Part shown: one piece after another, positions 42,661 through 51,190 of the stretch | Layout of the letters: each line of letters begins with the position of its first letter | Position numbering within the stretch: position 1 is the stretch's first letter | NCBI GenBank assembly: GCA_965235655.1 | Contig: CBDDYU010000003.1 | Span: 62,001 to 126,000, forward strand | Origin: CBDDYU01 sp965235655 | GTDB taxonomy: Bacteria > Pseudomonadota > Alphaproteobacteria > Pelagibacterales > Pelagibacteraceae | Reading direction: 5' to 3' | Length of the DNA: 64,000 nucleotides | Position numbers and translations under genes: made by a program | The notes under the pieces: generated by a model | What the model saw: only the letters and a program-made list of their open reading frames with translations | Told to the model about the DNA's origin: nothing | Database searches by the model: none

Positions 42661-43986
42661 ATGTCATTACCAACAAAAGCAAAAGTAGTTATCATCGGTG
42701 GAGGAATTCACGGGTTAAGTACTGCTTGGAAATTATCTGAAACTTATAAAAATCCAAATGACATTATTGTTTTAGAAAAAAAAGATACTGCTGCAGGTGC
42801 AAGTGGAATTGCATGTGGTGTTGTAAGAAATAATTATTTTCAACCAGCAATGAGAGAATTGATGGCTCACTCAGTTTCAGTTTGGGAGAGTGATCCTAAA
42901 GCATTCAAATATAATTCAGTTGGCTATATGCAAATTTCTCCAGAAGTTATGCATAAAGATGTAGCTAGCATTTACCAACAGCAAAAAGCAATTGGTTATG
43001 AATCAACTTTTATTGAAGGTGAAAAAGATTGCATGAATTACATGAAAGGAATTTTTGATGATTGGCAAGCTAAAGGTATCACATCAGTTCTTCATGAAAA
43101 AAAAGGTGGTTATGCATTTAATAAAGACTCTATTAAAGCAATAGAAAATAAAGCAAATGCAAACGGTGTTAATGTTCACAAAGGAGTGAAGGTAACAGGA
43201 TTTAAAAGAGGTAGTAATAGTAATGCAATCACTGGAGTTGTTACTGATCAAGGAACAATTGATTGTGATCAGGTTGTTATTGGTGCAGGACCTTGGGTAA
43301 GAGATTTTTGGAACATGCTAGAGTTACCAAAAACTACTGAAATAAAAGGTAAAGATGGAAAAATGCATGAAGTTGAAATGTGGAAATATTGGTTTTTGCA
43401 AGAAGGTGTTCTTGGAGTTCCAGCAGATTATTTAAAAACAAATGAAGGTAAGCAACCCCCAGTAATTCACGTTGATACAGATGCACCATTATATTCTGAT
43501 ATAGATAAAAAATTAATCACAGATAAGTTATGGGGAATTTATTATAAACCAGATATTGAAGGTTTAGGTGTTCAAGGTGGAACTTCACCTTACATAGTTA
43601 AAAAGCATTTTGATCAAGTTGCTGTGGATCCATATGGATTAGAGTCACCGGAATATCAAACAACTGTAGAATTTGCAGACATGTGGTCTTCAGCTTTAGC
43701 ACATTGTCAAAAAAGATTTGAAGGTAAATCTAATTTATATCGTAAAGGTCCATCAGGCGGACTTGGATGTATGACACCAGATGCATTTCCAATCTTCGAT
43801 AGATTTTTTGAAAACGTTTATATGATTGCAGATTCAAATCATGGATACAAAATGGTCGGCGTAGGTCATCTTGTGGCTCAAGAAATTTTAGGACAAGAAA
43901 GTAAATTATTAAAACCTTTTAGATTTGATCGGTATGCAAAAGGTGAATTGCATCCAACTTCAAATAGTCCATTTCCTTGGAGTTAG
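42661..43986 (+). CDS. FAD-dependent oxidoreductase, DAO family, possible secondary-amine dehydrogenase
   Basis: A 441-residue DAO-fold protein. FAD motif VVIIGGGIHGLSTAWKL at residues 9-25, and KKDTAAGASGIACGVVRNNY near residue 46, resembling the SoxB family. The C-terminal GGLGCMTPDAFPIFDRFF and ADSNHGYKMVGVGHLVAQEI supply the second FAD contact. It has no folate domain. Placed between tdm (which makes dimethylamine) and a GS-like ligase, it could oxidise dimethylamine or the glutamyl product of the first cassette. No dmmABC-type genes are seen. Substrate is inference. Confidence 0.7.
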   Translation: MSLPTKAKVVIIGGGIHGLSTAWKLSETYKNPNDIIVLEKKDTAAGASGIACGVVRNNYFQPAMRELMAHSVSVWESDPKAFKYNSVGYMQISPEVMHKDVASIYQQQKAIGYESTFIEGEKDCMNYMKGIFDDWQAKGITSVLHEKKGGYAFNKDSIKAIENKANANGVNVHKGVKVTGFKRGSNSNAITGVVTDQGTIDCDQVVIGAGPWVRDFWNMLELPKTTEIKGKDGKMHEVEMWKYWFLQEGVLGVPADYLKTNEGKQPPVIHVDTDAPLYSDIDKKLITDKLWGIYYKPDIEGLGVQGGTSPYIVKKHFDQVAVDPYGLESPEYQTTVEFADMWSSALAHCQKRFEGKSNLYRKGPSGGLGCMTPDAFPIFDRFFENVYMIADSNHGYKMVGVGHLVAQEILGQESKLLKPFRFDRYAKGELHPTSNSPFPWS

Positions 43987-43999
43987 TTTTTTTTAAGAG

Positions 44000-44033
44000 C
44001 TAGTCTTTTCTAACTAGACATAAGTTTTTTTTT
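44000..44033 (+). terminator. Weak hairpin with T-run before the GS-like gene
   Basis: CTAGT at 44000-44004 and ACTAG at 44013-44017 can pair with an eight-base loop; a run of nine T follows at 44025-44033 after a seven-base gap. The stem is short, so termination would be weak. It lies 14 bases after the FAD oxidoreductase gene. Confidence 0.3.
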
Positions 44034-44072
44034 CAGTTAAGTTTTTATTTTAAATTATTAAGGATAAAATCA

Positions 44073-45542
44073 ATGACTGATCTAGAAAAACACATAAACC
44101 AGCCTGGCCGAGATAAATTAGTTAAAAAAGTCAGAGCAAAAATTAATGAACTTGGAATACAATATATTTTTTTTCAATTTATATCAGTTACTGGAAGAGT
44201 AGTTGGAAAAGGTATTCCTGCCGATCATTGGGAAAGATCTTGTGAAAAAGGTTTTCAATTAGTTTATGGCGCTACGGCAAATTTATTTGTAGATCGTAAT
44301 AAAAATTATATTGGTTATGGTCCTGAAGCAAAAGAACTTGTTGGTATTCCTGATCCTGAAACATTTGTTCAATTACCTTGGGATAAAAAAATTGCAAGAG
44401 TGTATTGTACTTGTTTTAGAAACAGAGAAGAAAGAGATAACCCAGGTGGCCATTTAACTTCAGACTGTAGAGGAAATTTAAGAATAATTGCAGCAGAATT
44501 TAAAAAGAAATATGGCTATCAGTTAAGAGTTGGTACTGAACCTGAAATGATGTGGTTAACAAAAAATTCAGATGGCACTCCTACTGGTGGTGGATTTTCA
44601 AAACCTTATTGTTATCACATAGATCAATTTGAATCTTTAAGACCTGTGTTTATGAAAGTCATGGAGTATGCTCGAGCTATGGGGTTTGATATGATTCAAG
44701 GAGATCATGAAGATGCTCCTGGACAATTAGAATTAAACTGGATGTATGACGATGTTTTAAGAAACGCTGATAGACTTTCAACATACAGACAAATTTGTGC
44801 ACAAGTTGCTAGAGAATTTAATTTGATCGCTTGTTTCATGACCAAACCATTTATGGGAGTTTCTGCAAGTGGATGTCATACCAACATGTCTTTATGGACG
44901 GGTGGTAAAGACAAAATTAATAAACTGGGTTTTAAATCTTTACCAGGCATGGAGGAAGTTTTTAGTTATGTTGAAGGTGGAACCAATACTTTTATGCCTG
45001 ACACTAAAGATGTTCAGTTGCCTGGCAAAATAGGGTTAGCTTCAATTGGTGGTATAATGAAGCACTTGCCAGCTTTAACCGCTATCGGATCTTCAACTGT
45101 TAACTCGTACAGAAGATTATGGGATCAAGGTTTTTGGGCTCCAGTTTATGCGGACTGGGGATATCAAAATAGAACTTGCGGTTTAAGAGTTTCTGCACCA
45201 GGAAGATTTGAATATAGATCTGTAGACTCAATGCACAATCCATACTTAATGGGAGCAGCATTATTAAAAGCTATGGATCATGGAATATCTAAAAAAATTG
45301 ACCCAGGTACTCCTGAGTCGAGAAGTATGTATGAAGCTAAAAAAGCAGGTAAAGATGTTAAAAAACTACCATTAAGTTTGGGAGAAGCATTGAATGCATT
45401 AGCTGAAGATGAAGTTATAAAATCAGCGATGCCTGATGAAATGTATAAAGTTTTTCATTGGTATAAAAATGACGAATGGGAAAGATTTTTAGGAGCAACA
45501 ACGCAGTGGGATCTAGATACTTATCTAGATTGCTTGCCATAA
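44073..45542 (+). CDS. Glutamine synthetase-family ligase (first cassette)
   Basis: A 489-residue GS-fold enzyme. Beta-grasp start to about residue 110, then catalytic-domain marks: LRVGTEPEMMWLTKN near residue 152, MIQGDHEDAPGQLELNWMYD near residue 207 with metal-binding Glu and His, GVSASGCHTNMSLWTG near residue 265, and VNSYRRLWDQGFWAPVYADW near residue 345. It would form a gamma-glutamyl amide from glutamate, ATP and an amine. It is only distantly like the GmaS at 54101, so a different amine is likely. It heads the operon with three GlxBCD-like subunits. Confidence 0.82.
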   Translation: MTDLEKHINQPGRDKLVKKVRAKINELGIQYIFFQFISVTGRVVGKGIPADHWERSCEKGFQLVYGATANLFVDRNKNYIGYGPEAKELVGIPDPETFVQLPWDKKIARVYCTCFRNREERDNPGGHLTSDCRGNLRIIAAEFKKKYGYQLRVGTEPEMMWLTKNSDGTPTGGGFSKPYCYHIDQFESLRPVFMKVMEYARAMGFDMIQGDHEDAPGQLELNWMYDDVLRNADRLSTYRQICAQVAREFNLIACFMTKPFMGVSASGCHTNMSLWTGGKDKINKLGFKSLPGMEEVFSYVEGGTNTFMPDTKDVQLPGKIGLASIGGIMKHLPALTAIGSSTVNSYRRLWDQGFWAPVYADWGYQNRTCGLRVSAPGRFEYRSVDSMHNPYLMGAALLKAMDHGISKKIDPGTPESRSMYEAKKAGKDVKKLPLSLGEALNALAEDEVIKSAMPDEMYKVFHWYKNDEWERFLGATTQWDLDTYLDCLP

Positions 45543-45572
45543 TCTTAAACAAAATAAACAGAGGGAAAAAAA

Positions 45573-46517
45573 ATGTGTGGAATTGCTGGATTAATACATC
45601 GAGGTAAATCCTCAAATGTCGGAAAAGAGCTTCAAGGGATGCTTCAAGCTTTAAAACATAGAGGTGAAGACTCAACAGGTTATGCTCTTTATGGAGATAC
45701 AGACGGTAAAAATTTTATTATGCGTTTTAAAGTTGGAGAAAACGTTGGTGAAGGAAGTTCATCGATAATGGAAGAAACATCGGTTTACGATGAAAGAGTT
45801 AAAATAGTTAATGCACATATATTAAGTATGGGAGCAAGAATTATTAAGGAAGAAAGAATTCTTCCTTATTCTTTAAGATATGAAGTTAGTTATAAAGAAA
45901 ATGATTTAAGAGAATTTTCAAGAAAAATTGAGAGCGTTCCAGGGGTTGAGATTCTATCGATGGGAAAATCTTTAGAAGTTATTAAAGATCTAGGTAATGC
46001 AAAAGCTGTTTGCGATAGATACAACTTAGATAAAGTCGTTGGAACTCATGGGATAGGTCACGCTAGGATGGCAACTGAATCGGGAGTTGATATTAAATCT
46101 GCTCATCCTTTTTGGGGTTATCCATTTAGCGACGTTTCAGTAGTTCATAATGGACAATTGACAAATTATTGGAATAATAGAAGAGCATTAGAAAACCAAG
46201 GAATGAGATTTATGTCAGAGTGTGATTCTGAATTAATTGCGGTATATATAGCTCAAAAAATGAGAGAAGGAGCTTCACTTGAAGAAGGGATGAGAGATTC
46301 TTTGAAAGGTCTTGATGGAGTATTTACATATTTTGTTGCAACAAAAGATTCTTTGGGAATGGCAAAAGACACTATGGCCGCAAAACCTTTGGTTCTTTAC
46401 GAGTCAGATGATTTGGTTGCAATGGGGTCAGAAGAAATAGCAATTAGATCAGTTCTGCCTCAAGAAATTGATACATATGATCCATATGATGGGGAGGTTA
46501 AAGTATGGCAAATCTAA
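45573..46517 (+). CDS. glxB: Class II glutamine amidotransferase-type subunit (GlxB/MgsA-like)
   Basis: A 314-residue Ntn-hydrolase subunit. It starts MCGIAGLIHRGKSSN, so Cys2 becomes the N-terminal nucleophile. GTHGIGHARMATESGVDIKS near residue 155, VVHNGQLTNYWNN near residue 190, and ECDSELIAVYIAQKM near residue 214 are the glutamine-binding parts of the GltB N-domain. About 100 extra residues sit between the first and second motifs. It would release the amide or amine group from a gamma-glutamyl compound and channel it to the GlxD subunit. AGAGGG lies before the ATG. Confidence 0.82.
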   Translation: MCGIAGLIHRGKSSNVGKELQGMLQALKHRGEDSTGYALYGDTDGKNFIMRFKVGENVGEGSSSIMEETSVYDERVKIVNAHILSMGARIIKEERILPYSLRYEVSYKENDLREFSRKIESVPGVEILSMGKSLEVIKDLGNAKAVCDRYNLDKVVGTHGIGHARMATESGVDIKSAHPFWGYPFSDVSVVHNGQLTNYWNNRRALENQGMRFMSECDSELIAVYIAQKMREGASLEEGMRDSLKGLDGVFTYFVATKDSLGMAKDTMAAKPLVLYESDDLVAMGSEEIAIRSVLPQEIDTYDPYDGEVKVWQI

Positions 46518-47359
46518 AAAATACTGAAACAAAAACAAAAGCCCAATCAATGGGTTTGCATGCCGAAGTTTTAACAGGTAGAACTCAACAAAAATTTTTT
46601 AACCCTGATGAAGCAGAAAATTTTTTTTACTTTGGCACTTACGATGTAGATTTTAATAAAAGAACAGAGCTTGATGTTAAGGACATGACAGCTACAGAAG
46701 CTAATAAGCATATTGATAAGTTAATGAGCCAAGGTTACGGCACTATAGTAATTAAAAATCCTCAAGGAAAACATAGTTTAGGTGTTGGAATATTAAATAA
46801 ATTAAATTTAATTTTCGAAGGAAGTTTAGGATATTTTGGTATGGGGTCTTGCGATGGACCGACAGTTAGGATTAATGGAAGAGTTGGCTGGTCATGTGCT
46901 GAAAACTTAATGGCTGGAAAAGTCGTTATTGAAAAAAATGCTGGATCATGTTTTGGTGCCGCAATTAGAGGTGGAGATTTAATCTGCAAAGGAAGTGTTG
47001 GTGCAAGAACTGGTATTGATATGAAAGGTGGCACTATAATCGTTGGTGGTGACGCTGGTGCATTTACAGGTTTTATGATGCAAAGAGGAAGAATTATTAT
47101 TCTAGGCGATGTTGGAATAAACTTAGGTGACTCAATGTACGATGGGACAATATTCATTGGTGGCAAAATTGGCTCATTTGGTAGTGATGCTATTGAAGCT
47201 GATTTAACTTCTAGCGATCAGGACTGGTTAAAAAGAAAATTAAAAGTTGCAGAGATTGGTGAAAATTTTAATGTTAGTAAAATGACAAAAATAGTAGCTG
47301 GTAAAAAACTTTGGAATTATGATAATTTAGAACCCGCAGAAAAAAAAGGAGCAATATAA
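46505..47359 (+). CDS. glxC: GXGXG-domain subunit (GlxC/MgsB-like)
   Basis: A 284-residue protein with the right-handed beta-helix of the glutamate synthase C-terminal domain. Repeats such as VGWSCAENLMAGKVVIEKNA, GAAIRGGDLICKGSVGART, GIDMKGGTIIVGGDAGAFTG and GINLGDSMYDGTIFIGGKIG show the GxxGxxxG spacing. The first 75 residues are an extra N-terminal region not in the shorter MgsB at 52073. It is a structural subunit of the three-part synthase. Overlaps the glxB end by 13 bases. Confidence 0.82.
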   Translation: MANLKNTETKTKAQSMGLHAEVLTGRTQQKFFNPDEAENFFYFGTYDVDFNKRTELDVKDMTATEANKHIDKLMSQGYGTIVIKNPQGKHSLGVGILNKLNLIFEGSLGYFGMGSCDGPTVRINGRVGWSCAENLMAGKVVIEKNAGSCFGAAIRGGDLICKGSVGARTGIDMKGGTIIVGGDAGAFTGFMMQRGRIIILGDVGINLGDSMYDGTIFIGGKIGSFGSDAIEADLTSSDQDWLKRKLKVAEIGENFNVSKMTKIVAGKKLWNYDNLEPAEKKGAI

Positions 47360-48795
47360 TGGCTAATAAAAAAAATGGTAAAAATGGCAAAAACGGTAAA
47401 AATGGAAGTTCAAAAATTGCTCAAAATGTAGGTGGAAAAGCTGATGTGTATTTAAATGAAGAAGGCACAAGAAATAAAAGCTTACTTGGTACTAATGCAA
47501 TTTTTACACCTGATGTTATAGACGATATTCACATCAAGGCTCAGTTGGGTCGATATAGAATGCGTGGAATGGCATTGATGAAAAAAATTCCAAGATTTGA
47601 TGATTTAGTTTTTTTACCAGGAACATTAACAAGATTTGTTATTGAAGGTTATAGAGAAAAGTGTGAAACAAAAACTATCATCGGACCTCGTTGTGAAAAC
47701 CCAATTGTATTAGATATTCCTGTTTATATTACTGGAATGAGCTTTGGTTCACTTTCTTATGAGGCAAAAACTGCTTTAGCAAGAGGAGCAACAATGGCTG
47801 GGAGTGCCACATGCTCTGGTGAAGGTGGAATGATACCTGATGAAAGAAGATATTCTGAAAAATGGTATTATCAATGTATTCAATCAAGATATGGTTTTAA
47901 TCCACATCACGCTCAACTGGCTGATGCAATTGAAATATTTATTGGTCAAGGTCAAAAAGTTGGAATGGGCGGACATCTAATGGGGCAAAAAGTTACTGAT
48001 CAAGTTGCAGAAATGAGATCATTGCCAGCTGGAATTGATCAAAGATCACCAGCTAGACATCCAGATTGGTTAGGACCAGATGATTTAGCTCTAAAGGTTG
48101 AAGAGTTAAGACAATTAACAAAAAATAAAGTGCCAATACAATTAAAATTAGGTGCTTCAAAAGTTTATGACGATGTTCGTATGGCAGCAAAATGTGATCC
48201 TGACTCTATTTTCTTAGATGGTATGGAAGGTTCAACAGGTGCAGGGCCACACATCGCAGCAGCAAATACTGGTATTCCAGGAATTGCGGCAATTAGAGAA
48301 GCAAGAAGAGCCTTAGATGATGTCGGCAAAACTGGAAAAGTCACATTAATTTATGCGGGCGGTATTAGAGATGGTGCTGATATGGCAAAAGCGTTAGCTT
48401 TGGGTGCTGATGCGATTGCAATTGGAACAGGGGCGCTAATTGCGTTAAACTGTAATAAAGCGATACCGGAAGCTAACTTTGAAAAAGAAATGGGCGTTAA
48501 AGCAGGTGAGTGTTATCACTGTCACACAGGACGATGTCCTGTAGGTGTTGCAACACAAGATCCAAAATTAAGAGCAAGATTAAATCCTGATGATGCAGCA
48601 TTAAGAGTTTACAATTACTTACATGCAATGACCCTAGAAGCTCAACTTTTAGCAAGAGCGTGTGGTAAAACTAATATTCACTCTTTAGAGCCTGAAGATT
48701 TAGCAGCATTAACCACTGAAGCTTCCGCTTTAGCTAAAGTGCCATTAGCTGGAACCAATTATACAGTAGGTGTTGACAACTATCACAAAATATAA
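47359..48795 (+). CDS. glxD: FMN-binding glutamate synthase-family subunit (GlxD/MgsC-like)
   Basis: A 478-residue FMN barrel like the central/FMN domain of glutamate synthase. ITGMSFGSLSYEAKTALARG near residue 131, SATCSGEGGMIPDE near residue 153, ADAIAIGTGALIALNCN near residue 352, and CYHCHTGRCPVGVATQDP near residue 383, with three Cys for a [3Fe-4S] cluster. The first 20 residues are a KNG repeat absent from the paralogue. It would make glutamate or an N-alkylglutamate from 2-oxoglutarate. It overlaps the glxC end by one base. Confidence 0.84.
   Translation: MANKKNGKNGKNGKNGSSKIAQNVGGKADVYLNEEGTRNKSLLGTNAIFTPDVIDDIHIKAQLGRYRMRGMALMKKIPRFDDLVFLPGTLTRFVIEGYREKCETKTIIGPRCENPIVLDIPVYITGMSFGSLSYEAKTALARGATMAGSATCSGEGGMIPDERRYSEKWYYQCIQSRYGFNPHHAQLADAIEIFIGQGQKVGMGGHLMGQKVTDQVAEMRSLPAGIDQRSPARHPDWLGPDDLALKVEELRQLTKNKVPIQLKLGASKVYDDVRMAAKCDPDSIFLDGMEGSTGAGPHIAAANTGIPGIAAIREARRALDDVGKTGKVTLIYAGGIRDGADMAKALALGADAIAIGTGALIALNCNKAIPEANFEKEMGVKAGECYHCHTGRCPVGVATQDPKLRARLNPDDAALRVYNYLHAMTLEAQLLARACGKTNIHSLEPEDLAALTTEASALAKVPLAGTNYTVGVDNYHKI
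47371..47406 (+). repeat. Four tandem 9-base units coding for KNG repeats
   Basis: AAAAATGGT, AAAAATGGC, AAAAACGGT and AAAAATGGA follow one another in frame, coding for K-N-G four times after the start of the GlxD-like protein. The units differ at one or two bases. The count may vary between strains by slippage. Confidence 0.75.
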
Positions 48796-48805
48796 GGGAA
48801 GAGAG

Positions 48806-49202
48806 ATGAAAAAAGTAAAAGCTAAAAAAGAAAAAAAATTAAAATTAGGCACATTTAAAGAGACGGCTAGAGAAAAAATGATCGGCCAGCATATTGGTTA
48901 TCGATATGATGTGAACCTATTACCTGACTATAAAAAAGTTACTCCATTTCTTAAAAAAATATATTGAAGCTATGGGTTGGGACGATCTTAATTGGTTAGA
49001 AGACATTCACATGGGTTATGAAGAAGGCAGACCAGCGGTATTTTGTAGAAATGCAAATGGTTGGGTTACAATTCCAAAATCTATTAAACTTCCAAACAAT
49101 CAACAAGACAGAGACATGATTGCAAGAGAACTTTTAGTTAAATTTCAAATGTCTAAAAAACATCCTCTTGTTGAATTGAAAAAAGCTTATTTAAAATTCT
49201 AA
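48806..49202 (+). pseudogene. Unknown 131-residue protein after GlxD, frame-disrupted at an A7 run
   Basis: The start at 48806 has GGGAAGAG in front and encodes KKLKLGTFKETAREKMIGQ up to VTPFLKKIY and a TGA at 48965-48967. If one A of the run at 48953-48959 is dropped, the frame goes on as LKKYIEAMGWDDLNWLEDI through CRNANGWVTIPKSIKLPNN to the TAA at 49200-49202. The total of 397 bases is one over a multiple of three. The continuous product would be about 131 residues. I do not recognise it. Position as the last gene of the GS-GlxBCD operon suggests a role in that enzyme. It could be sequencing error, decay, or rescue by transcript slippage. Confidence 0.65.
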
Positions 49203-49226
49203 CAATACAAGCTTTAGTTGCTACTT

Positions 49227-49260
49227 TAAAAAAACCCATTGTAAATCAATGGGTTTTTTT
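49227..49260 (+). terminator. Intrinsic terminator of the GS-GlxBCD operon
   Basis: ACCCATTG and CAATGGGT form a stem around a short TAAAT loop, with seven T after it and an A-run before it, so it can work in both directions. It lies 24 bases after the last codon of the first cassette and separates it from the Amt gene. Confidence 0.88.
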
Positions 49261-49333
49261 ATGCCTTTGTATTTGTATGTCACTTAATTTTTTTATAGAA
49301 TCTTAACAACTTATATAAGGGAGTAAAAAAAAT

Positions 49334-50734
49334 ATGACTGATCAACTAACAGCTTTGACCACCATATTTACAGAATTCTACTACTGGGTAACAGTGGTAA
49401 TGATGTTTTTAATCCACGTCGGATTCTGTGTATATGAAGTTGGAGCTTCAAGATACAAACACCATCAGCATACACTTATGAAAAATACCATGGTAGTCCC
49501 GTTAGTAACGGTTACTTGGTTTTTCTTTGGTTGGTGGATTTATTGGGCATTCCCAACAGGACCTGGAATAGCTCCTTCAATAATGAATGAAAGTTCGGCA
49601 CTTATTACAGATGAAAGTACCTTTAGTGCTAGATGGTATGTCGCTAACACAGAATTTATGGCTGTGAACTTAGGTGACAGAATATCTGGTGTTTTTTGGG
49701 CTGCTTTCTTATTGTTTTCATGGACAGCTGCTTCAATCGTCTCGGGTGCAATCATTGAAAGAATTACAACTTTTGCATTTGGAATTTTAGCAATTGCAAT
49801 TGGATCTGTATTTTGGACAATTGATGCTGCTTGGGGATGGCACTTTGATGGATGGATGCTTAAAATTTTAGGATATCATGACGCTTATGCATCAGGAGTA
49901 ATTCACGCAATTGCGGGTGGATTTGCTTTAGGTGTTCTAGTAGTTTTAGGACCTAGAATTGGTAAGTTTTCATCTAGTGGTGAACCAAGAAATATTGGAC
50001 CAAGAAATCCTTGGCTAGTAACTGTTGGATTATTTTTAATCTATACTGGTTTCTGGGGATTTTATGCGGCATGTAATGTTCCAATATTTGATCTTGGACC
50101 TGAATATGGAATGGAAGGTGTAACTTATTGGACGGCTACAAACATTTATTTAACCCCTACTACACTTAGTGGTATTACTTTTAACTTCTTGATGTCATTA
50201 TCAGGAGGCTTATTAGCCGGATACTGGATTGCTAAAGGTGATCCATTCTGGACTTACTCAAGTGGACTAGCAGGTATCATATGTGCTTCAGCTGGAAATG
50301 ATTTATATCATCCAATTCAAGCAATGATCATTGGTATGATCGGTGTTGTTATTTCATACAAACTACATTACTGGGTTGAACGTAAGTTCAAAATTGATGA
50401 TGCGGTTGGTGCAGTAGCGGTACATGGTTATGCTGGGGTTGTTGGACTAATAATTTGTGGATTTGTTCTAAATGGTTATCCTTCATCTGGTTACAGTGTG
50501 GGCGCTATGTGGGATGGATCAACATATGCATCTATCAATCCGTTAGGGCAATTCTTAGGAGCAATCATAATGTTTGGTGTTCTTGGAATGCTACCAGGCT
50601 ATATCATAGCTAAAGTGCTTCACGGTATGGGTAAATTAAGAATCCCACGTGAAGTAGAGTTAGCTGGATTAGACTATGAAATGATGGAGGCTGACAAAGA
50701 AGCAGAAAAAGCAGTTTCCACAGCAACTAGGTAA
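49334..50734 (+). CDS. amt: Ammonium/methylammonium transporter (Amt family)
   Basis: A 466-residue membrane protein with about eleven helices. FMAVNLGDRISGVFWAAFLL near residue 110, SIVSGAIIERITTFAFG near residue 135, and SGVIHAIAGGFALGVLVVLG near residue 187 with a pore His, plus DAVGAVAVHGYAGVVGLIIC near residue 355 with the second pore His, mark the Amt family. It differs from typical AmtB in its N-terminus, so the cargo could be methylammonium as well as ammonium. GGGAG precedes the ATG by 11 bases. It lies between the two cassettes, after a strong terminator. Confidence 0.87.
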   Translation: MTDQLTALTTIFTEFYYWVTVVMMFLIHVGFCVYEVGASRYKHHQHTLMKNTMVVPLVTVTWFFFGWWIYWAFPTGPGIAPSIMNESSALITDESTFSARWYVANTEFMAVNLGDRISGVFWAAFLLFSWTAASIVSGAIIERITTFAFGILAIAIGSVFWTIDAAWGWHFDGWMLKILGYHDAYASGVIHAIAGGFALGVLVVLGPRIGKFSSSGEPRNIGPRNPWLVTVGLFLIYTGFWGFYAACNVPIFDLGPEYGMEGVTYWTATNIYLTPTTLSGITFNFLMSLSGGLLAGYWIAKGDPFWTYSSGLAGIICASAGNDLYHPIQAMIIGMIGVVISYKLHYWVERKFKIDDAVGAVAVHGYAGVVGLIICGFVLNGYPSSGYSVGAMWDGSTYASINPLGQFLGAIIMFGVLGMLPGYIIAKVLHGMGKLRIPREVELAGLDYEMMEADKEAEKAVSTATR

Positions 50735-50743
50735 AGGAGATAT

Positions 50744-50968
50744 ATGGCTACAGTAACAAACTGGATAGATCATTTAAGTGCAGAAGAGGTTGTCGGAGCA
50801 ATTTATCCGGGAGCTGGTTCGAGTGAAACTTTACTGGTTATAGTAGGTATAGTTTTATGGATCGGATGGCACATTCTAACTAACAAGCAAGAAAGTGAAA
50901 AACTGGAAAGCATGGCTAGAAAGAAACGTGGCGCTAATGATTATAAAAACAATCTTACAGATTGGTAA
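50744..50968 (+). CDS. Amt-linked small membrane protein, 74 residues
   Basis: AAAGGAGATAT precedes the ATG, which stands nine bases after the amt stop, so the two genes are co-translated. The product has a soluble start (MATVTNWIDHLSAEEVVGAI), one hydrophobic helix at about residues 28-45 with WIGWHIL at its end, and a basic tail (ESMARKKRGANDYKNN). I do not recognise a family. A partner or regulatory subunit of Amt is the simplest idea. A strong terminator follows after 15 bases. Confidence 0.65.
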   Translation: MATVTNWIDHLSAEEVVGAIYPGAGSSETLLVIVGIVLWIGWHILTNKQESEKLESMARKKRGANDYKNNLTDW

Positions 50969-50983
50969 TTAAAATTAAAATTT

Positions 50984-51016
50984 GGGCGCCACAACTTAAA
51001 GTGGCGCCCTTTTTTT
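50984..51016 (+). terminator. Intrinsic terminator of the amt operon
   Basis: GGGCGCCAC and GTGGCGCCC form a perfect 9-bp G+C-rich stem with an eight-base loop, followed by seven T. It stands 15 bases after the small membrane protein gene and is the clearest terminator of the window. Confidence 0.93.
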
Positions 51017-51033
51017 ATATAAAATTCATACAA

Positions 51034-51186
51034 ATGTCAGAGAACGATAACGAAAATTTAAGACCCTCTAAAATGAGAGGAGTAGCATTTCCAAAAGCTA
51101 AATATGGAGTGATAGCTGCTATCATCATTATTGTAATTGTTAATATTCTTTATTATAAGGATGCACTATTAACTCTAATTAAATAA
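51034..51186 (+). CDS. 50-residue single-pass membrane protein before mgsA
   Basis: The ATG at 51034 is chosen because upstream in-frame starts lie in or before the terminator hairpin. The 50-residue product has MSENDNENLRPSKMRGVAF, then one hydrophobic helix at about residues 25-40 (GVIAAIIIIVIVNIL) and a short tail. It ends four bases before mgsA, so it is the first gene of the mgs operon. Function unknown. Confidence 0.5.
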   Translation: MSENDNENLRPSKMRGVAFPKAKYGVIAAIIIIVIVNILYYKDALLTLIK

Positions 51187-51190
51187 ACTT

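Noticed and set aside
46762..47166. 134-residue minus-strand frame opposite the GlxC-like gene
   Set aside because: It is a mirror of the glycine-rich repeats (Pro- and Ile-rich, no known motif) and lies wholly inside a well supported gene.
48770..48805. Upstream start for the orphan protein inside the end of glxD
   Set aside because: The ATG at 48806 has a good ribosome site (GGGAAGAG), whereas the upstream start would overlap the glxD coding region without one.
48950..48970. Programmed ribosomal frameshift at the A7 run
   Set aside because: The needed change is +1 (or -2), while A-rich slippery sites normally give -1; transcript slippage or read error is more likely.
50962..51033. 24 extra N-terminal residues on the small membrane protein before mgsA
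   Set aside because: They would be coded across the terminator hairpin, so the ATG at 51034 is the sensible start.
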